The notes under the pieces were generated by a model. It ran no database searches. It was not told the origin of the DNA and saw only the letters and a program-made list of their open reading frames with translations. From contig JBFHJN010000091.1 of NCBI GenBank assembly GCA_041595875.1, forward strand, positions 1-7,655: 7,655 nucleotides of DNA, in the 5' to 3' direction. The position numbers and the translations under genes are program-made. Below are positions 4,940-7,655 of the stretch, one piece after another. How positions within the stretch are numbered: the first letter of the stretch is position 1; every line of letters begins with the position of its first letter. This stretch comes from UBA2279 sp041595875 (GTDB lineage: Bacteria; Actinomycetota; Coriobacteriia; Anaerosomatales; Anaerosomataceae).

Positions 4940-6537
4940 ACAACCAGTTCGCCGCGGGACGCCACCACCTTGTCGAGCAGCAGGCCCTGCATTTTCTGCT
5001 TGTGCTGCAGGCGAGAGTACATCTTCTGCTCGATCGGTGTGCCGGCGATGTGGGCGATCAGTGTGTTGTGCTTCTGCCCAGGACGGGTAACTCGCCCGTT
5101 CGCCTGCTCGTATACGTCGGGCCGGTTCGTTGGCGCGTACCACACTACAGTACTTGCCGCCACAAGCGTGAGACCATGCGCCATTGCTGCTGGCTGCGCG
5201 ACGATCACCTGCGGCGAGTTCGACTTCTGGAACCCTGAGAATATCGCGTTACGCTCGTTCTTGCTCACCTCCCCGTAAATTACACCGACTTCGTACCCCT
5301 TGCCTCGCAGGTACTCTGCGACCATCCCTACTGACGACACGAACGGGACGAATACAATGGTCTTGCTCGCTGAGTCCTGCACCAACCGCAGCGTCTCAGC
5401 CAGTCGAGGCTCGGACGGGATCGTGATCTCCTCACCGTTGGTGTCGTACACCACGCCGCAGGCAATCTGCACCAGCTTGCCGACCTTCACCGCCTCGTTG
5501 ACTGCCAGGACTTCACCGGCCGCAAACTCCGCGACCAGCTTCGAGTGCATCTGCTTGTAGGCTTTCGTCTGCTCGGGTGTTAACGGAACATCCAGCGTTA
5601 TGTACGTAGTTGGCGGCAGATCGACACACTCTTCCCGGCTGAACCGGATCGCAGGCTGCATGGCCTTGTGCACGATGTCCAGTGCGTTGTCGCGTTCGAT
5701 CCACCTGAACGGCCCTGCCTGCCGCATCACCATGTCCTTGAACCGGTTGTAGTACACCGGCACTGTCTCCGGTGTGACGAGGCGGCACTGTGCCCAGGCG
5801 TCGGTGGGCTCGTTCGGGGTAGGTGTTGCGGTCAGTGCCCAGCATGTTCTCGGCGCGAACTTGTGCTTCGCAGGCTGTTTGTTCACCACGTCGTCGAGCG
5901 ATCGCCAGCGATCCGTACGGGCGTTTCGTGCGCCTTCGGCAACTTCATCCACGACCACGATGTCGATGTCCGGGCGGTCTGCGAACGCCTTACCGATGAC
6001 CTTCAGCCCGTCGTGGTTGATGATGTAGATGTCGACGAACTGTTCCAACAGCTTGAGGCGTCTCGCACTGGACGACGCATGGACCACGGAGTAGGTCAGG
6101 TGCGGGAAGTGCTCGAAGATTGTATCGCCCCACGCTCGATCAAGTGTCGAAAGCGTCGAGACCACAAGGAGGCGCTTCACCTTACCGACAGACCGCAGGT
6201 AATCGTATGCCCACAACGTTGATAGTGTTTTTCCGCTGCCTAACCCCGAGAGGCAATACGCCCGCTGGTAGTTCGCCAAGAAACCCGCCGTCTCAAGCTG
6301 TGCCTCGAACGGATACTTGATACTGTGCGACCGCGGCCAGTCGTAGTAGTGCAGGATCGGACTAGGTGCGGCGATGCCCATGTTGCGCAGGACTTTAACT
6401 TCGTCCAACTTATGCGGCACTGCAACAAGGCGGGCGCCCTTGTAATCGAACGCCTTCGCGGTGGGGATGACGGCGAGGATCTGGTCCGGCTCCCTCGGTT
6501 TCAGGATGAGCGCCCGCCGTTTCTTGTGTACGAGCAT
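4936..6537 (-). CDS. SNF2-like superfamily 2 DNA helicase/translocase
   Basis: An ATP-driven DNA translocase or helicase, probably acting in phage replication or recombination. All main SF2 motifs are visible in 533 residues: motif I SGLGSGKT (97-104), Ia LLVVSTLSTLDRAW (123-136), Ib IINHDGL (172-178), motif II VVVDEVA (194-200), motif III ALTATPTPN (234-242), motif IV KTIVFVPF (392-399), motif V IVAQPAAMAHGLTL (445-458) and motif VI QANGRVTRPGQ (478-488) with its arginine fingers. Motif VI ending in RPGQ is typical of SNF2-like proteins. Length fits a stand-alone phage helicase with no extra domain. Motif II reads DEVA rather than the usual DEAH/DESx, but the catalytic D197 and E198 remain. 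The ATG at 6537 has AAAGGG 5 nt upstream, overlapping the stop of the HNH gene 9 nt before. Its own stop is embedded in the next promoter. Confidence 0.93.
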   Translation of the reverse strand: MLVHKKRRALILKPREPDQILAVIPTAKAFDYKGARLVAVPHKLDEVKVLRNMGIAAPSPILHYYDWPRSHSIKYPFEAQLETAGFLANYQRAYCLSGLGSGKTLSTLWAYDYLRSVGKVKRLLVVSTLSTLDRAWGDTIFEHFPHLTYSVVHASSSARRLKLLEQFVDIYIINHDGLKVIGKAFADRPDIDIVVVDEVAEGARNARTDRWRSLDDVVNKQPAKHKFAPRTCWALTATPTPNEPTDAWAQCRLVTPETVPVYYNRFKDMVMRQAGPFRWIERDNALDIVHKAMQPAIRFSREECVDLPPTTYITLDVPLTPEQTKAYKQMHSKLVAEFAAGEVLAVNEAVKVGKLVQIACGVVYDTNGEEITIPSEPRLAETLRLVQDSASKTIVFVPFVSSVGMVAEYLRGKGYEVGVIYGEVSKNERNAIFSGFQKSNSPQVIVAQPAAMAHGLTLVAASTVVWYAPTNRPDVYEQANGRVTRPGQKHNTLIAHIAGTPIEQKMYSRLQHKQKMQGLLLDKVVASRGELVV

Positions 6538-6546
6538 GTTCGCCCT

Positions 6547-6807
6547 TTAGTTGTCGTAGCCCTTCTTGCCCTTGCGCCAGCCCTTGTTGACCTTCTCGTC
6601 AACGACACGAGTGCCGGTGGAGTTGTCACCACCCTTGCGCATGGGCTTGATGTGGTCCACGTCCTTGCCGTCGCCCTTCGCGGCCTTGCCTTCGGCGATG
6701 GCCTCACGACGGGCCTTATTGCGCTCGGCGCGCTTTTTCTTTTCCTCGGGCCGAGCGTTGTATTCCTTGTCGTACGCGATCTTCGCGGGACTACCCTTGT
6801 TTGCCAT
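6547..6807 (-). CDS. Small HNH-type endonuclease-like protein
   Basis: An 86-residue basic protein resembling small phage HNH nucleases that cut or nick DNA. The N-terminal half (about 13-45) is a Lys/Arg-rich helical stretch. The core starts at KDVDHIKPMRKGGDN (48-62) with D51-H52 and ends at N74 in KVNKGWRKG. There are no cysteines, so it is not the zinc-ribbon HNH type. The expected central Asn of patterns such as NSRSNLRVV is absent; the protein has NSTGTRVV, one residue shorter. Activity is therefore uncertain. I chose the ATG at 6807 because GGAGG lies 9 nt upstream and the product begins MANKGSP as in related proteins; an in-frame ATG at 6858 would overlap the upstream gene far more. 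It overlaps the VRR-NUC gene by 17 nt. Confidence 0.75.
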   Translation of the reverse strand: MANKGSPAKIAYDKEYNARPEEKKKRAERNKARREAIAEGKAAKGDGKDVDHIKPMRKGGDNSTGTRVVDEKVNKGWRKGKKGYDN

Positions 6808-7090
6808 TTTCCAGTACCTCCATGAGTTGAGAAACATCGTCGACCACAACGGCAACACCGTTCGCAGCCTTGATCCCTGCGATCTCGCGTTCTTGCAGGG
6901 CAGATACCGTCGATTTCTTGCCGGGAGCCTTGCACTCTACACCGACGAACCGGCCGTCGATGCAGCAGATGATGTCAGGGATACCGTGCCGCCCCATACC
7001 GTTCGACACAGGCATATAGAACCAGGCGCCGATGGACTGCAGGTACTCCTTGCACTTCGCCTTGACGCGGCCCTCAGGTGTCATCGCCAT
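6791..7090 (-). CDS. VRR-NUC domain nuclease (PD-(D/E)XK fold)
   Basis: A 99-residue stand-alone VRR-NUC protein, a compact nuclease fold related to Holliday-junction and FAN1-type enzymes. The motifs are in order: E6 in MTPEGRVKAKCKEYL, G-I-P-D-I with D39, the paired VECK (E52, K54), Q66 in ALQEREI, and a closing VAVVVDDV strand (79-86). All expected catalytic positions (E6, D39, E52, K54, Q66) are present, so activity is plausible. Family members commonly sit beside SNF2-like helicases in phages, as here with one small gene between. The ATG at 7090 is favoured over the in-frame ATG at 7084 by AAGGAGG 5 nt upstream of it. It overlaps the previous gene by 17 nt and the next by 17 nt. Likely job: processing branched replication or recombination intermediates. 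Confidence 0.9.
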   Translation of the reverse strand: MAMTPEGRVKAKCKEYLQSIGAWFYMPVSNGMGRHGIPDIICCIDGRFVGVECKAPGKKSTVSALQEREIAGIKAANGVAVVVDDVSQLMEVLENGKQG

Positions 7091-7250
7091 CGGCCCCTCC
7101 TTGCAGCGCGTCTACTTCGGCCAGTAACCTGTCGTGTAGCTGCTCCAGGCGAAGCGCCAGTTCGAGTTCCAGCGCCGAGGGCTTCGGCATGTTCGCTACG
7201 TGGTTGATGAGTTCTGCGTCGGTCAGGTTGTACACCAACGTGAGGCGCAC
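7074..7250 (-). CDS. Small 58-residue protein of unknown function, GTG start
   Basis: I recognise no family. The product begins VRLTLVYNLTDAELINHVAN (first residue Met in vivo) and contains a long, probably amphipathic helix, about 27-49, rich in Leu and Glu, followed by an acidic end GGADGDDT. No cysteines, signal peptide or membrane segment are visible. The GTG at 7250 is chosen because AAGGA lies 7 nt upstream and the gene then starts 1 nt after the stop of the PD-(D/E)XK nuclease gene. A longer in-frame ATG at 7346 would lie deep inside that gene and is unlikely. Its tight placement between two nuclease genes suggests a helper or small regulatory partner, but that is only context. Confidence 0.65.
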   Translation of the reverse strand: MRLTLVYNLTDAELINHVANMPKPSALELELALRLEQLHDRLLAEVDALQGGADGDDT

Positions 7251-7251
7251 A

Positions 7252-7655
7252 TTATCTTCCTTTCGCACCGTTGTACTCGCAGTCCTTGACCGGGCACCAG
7301 CTACGGCACAGGCCACTGGGTTTCTTCTGGTGAGCGTCCTCGCCACCAGTGTATGCCTTCTCCATACGCTTCACGCGGGGTAGAAAGCTCGACCAGATGT
7401 CGAGAACATCGGCGCGGGTAAATGAGGCGGTATCGACTTTCTTGTCCTTGAGCCAGATGAACATGGTGTCGATGCGCTGCACTTCAGGGAACTGGATGAA
7501 CCCTAGCGCTGCGAACAGGTTAAGCTGATCGTTGTCTGGCTTACGCTTACCCGTCTTGTAGTCGGCGACGACGGCCTTACCGTCCTTCACAACCGCAACG
7601 TCGATCACGCCACGGCACCATGCGTCCTTGCCAAACCACGTCGTCGGACGGAGCG
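7252..7655 (-). CDS. Cas4/RecB-like PD-(D/E)XK nuclease, N-terminus cut by window edge
   Basis: The 133 visible C-terminal residues carry the core of a RecB/Cas4-type nuclease, probably a phage exonuclease for recombination or DNA processing. RGVIDVAVVKDGK supplies the first acidic residue (D18 of the visible part). VVADYKTGK gives the D-x-K pair (D31, K33), and QLNLFAA (Q43) is the helix that follows in this family. The end has three cysteines in LCRSWCPVKDC, spaced C-x3-C-x4-C, suggesting an iron-sulfur or zinc site like the C-terminal cluster of Cas4. A further Cys lies in DAWCRG. The open frame continues to 7655, so the start is outside; the in-frame GTG at 7608 would remove part of the catalytic core and is not a start. 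It heads the visible nuclease/helicase operon. Confidence 0.85.
   Translation of the reverse strand, partial: LRPTTWFGKDAWCRGVIDVAVVKDGKAVVADYKTGKRKPDNDQLNLFAALGFIQFPEVQRIDTMFIWLKDKKVDTASFTRADVLDIWSSFLPRVKRMEKAYTGGEDAHQKKPSGLCRSWCPVKDCEYNGAKGR

Noticed and set aside
4755..4943. 62-codon minus-strand frame across the promoter and leader
   Set aside because: It would start at a TTG upstream of the promoter -35 box and overlap the next gene out of frame; the residues resemble nothing known.
5668..6222. Plus-strand frame of 184 codons
   Set aside because: Antisense to the helicase core motifs.
6808..6858. Longer start for the HNH-type gene
   Set aside because: The extra 17 residues lie inside the VRR-NUC gene and do not resemble the family; the ATG at 6807 has a good ribosome site.
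6325..7207. Plus-strand frames of 166 and 213 codons
   Set aside because: Antisense to the helicase, HNH and VRR-NUC genes, each supported by motifs and ribosome sites.

Overview
The window looks like part of the early or DNA-metabolism region of a tailed bacteriophage or prophage with a GC-rich genome. Every gene I can support lies on the minus strand, so transcription runs from 7655 toward 1. Genes are packed with overlaps or short gaps, have good Shine-Dalgarno sequences, and encode small phage-type replication and recombination proteins. There are no tRNA, rRNA, CRISPR or transposase signals. The host cannot be fixed from sequence alone; GC-rich codons and a sigma70-like promoter fit a proteobacterium, but that is inference.

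Reading with transcription, the first block (7655-4936) is a nuclease/helicase operon. It holds the C-terminal part of a Cas4/RecB-like PD-(D/E)XK nuclease, a 58-residue unknown protein with a GTG start, a VRR-NUC nuclease, a small HNH-type protein and a complete SNF2-like SF2 helicase. Adjacent genes overlap by 17 nt or are 1-9 nt apart.

The second block (4939-3368) starts with a near-consensus promoter, TTGACT-N16-TATACT, whose -35 box covers the helicase stop codon. The leader of about 76 nt can fold into an H-type pseudoknot that ends 2 nt before the Shine-Dalgarno sequence of a 128-residue coiled-coil protein. Next comes a probable single-stranded-DNA-binding protein with four cysteines, a repetitive KPKAKP/acidic linker and an acidic tip. 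Its ribosome binding site can be closed by a small hairpin. This arrangement recalls the autoregulated T4 gene 32 leader and is the most interesting signal in the window.

The third block (3367-1) holds a short helix-turn-helix regulator and a large AEP-type primase fused to a D5/DUF927-like helicase, which runs off the left edge after 973 complete codons.

Taken together the genes could prime, unwind, coat and process phage DNA. No DNA polymerase, structural, lysis or integrase gene lies in the window. No gene-free stretch exceeds 107 nt. Long open frames on the plus strand are antisense shadows of these genes.
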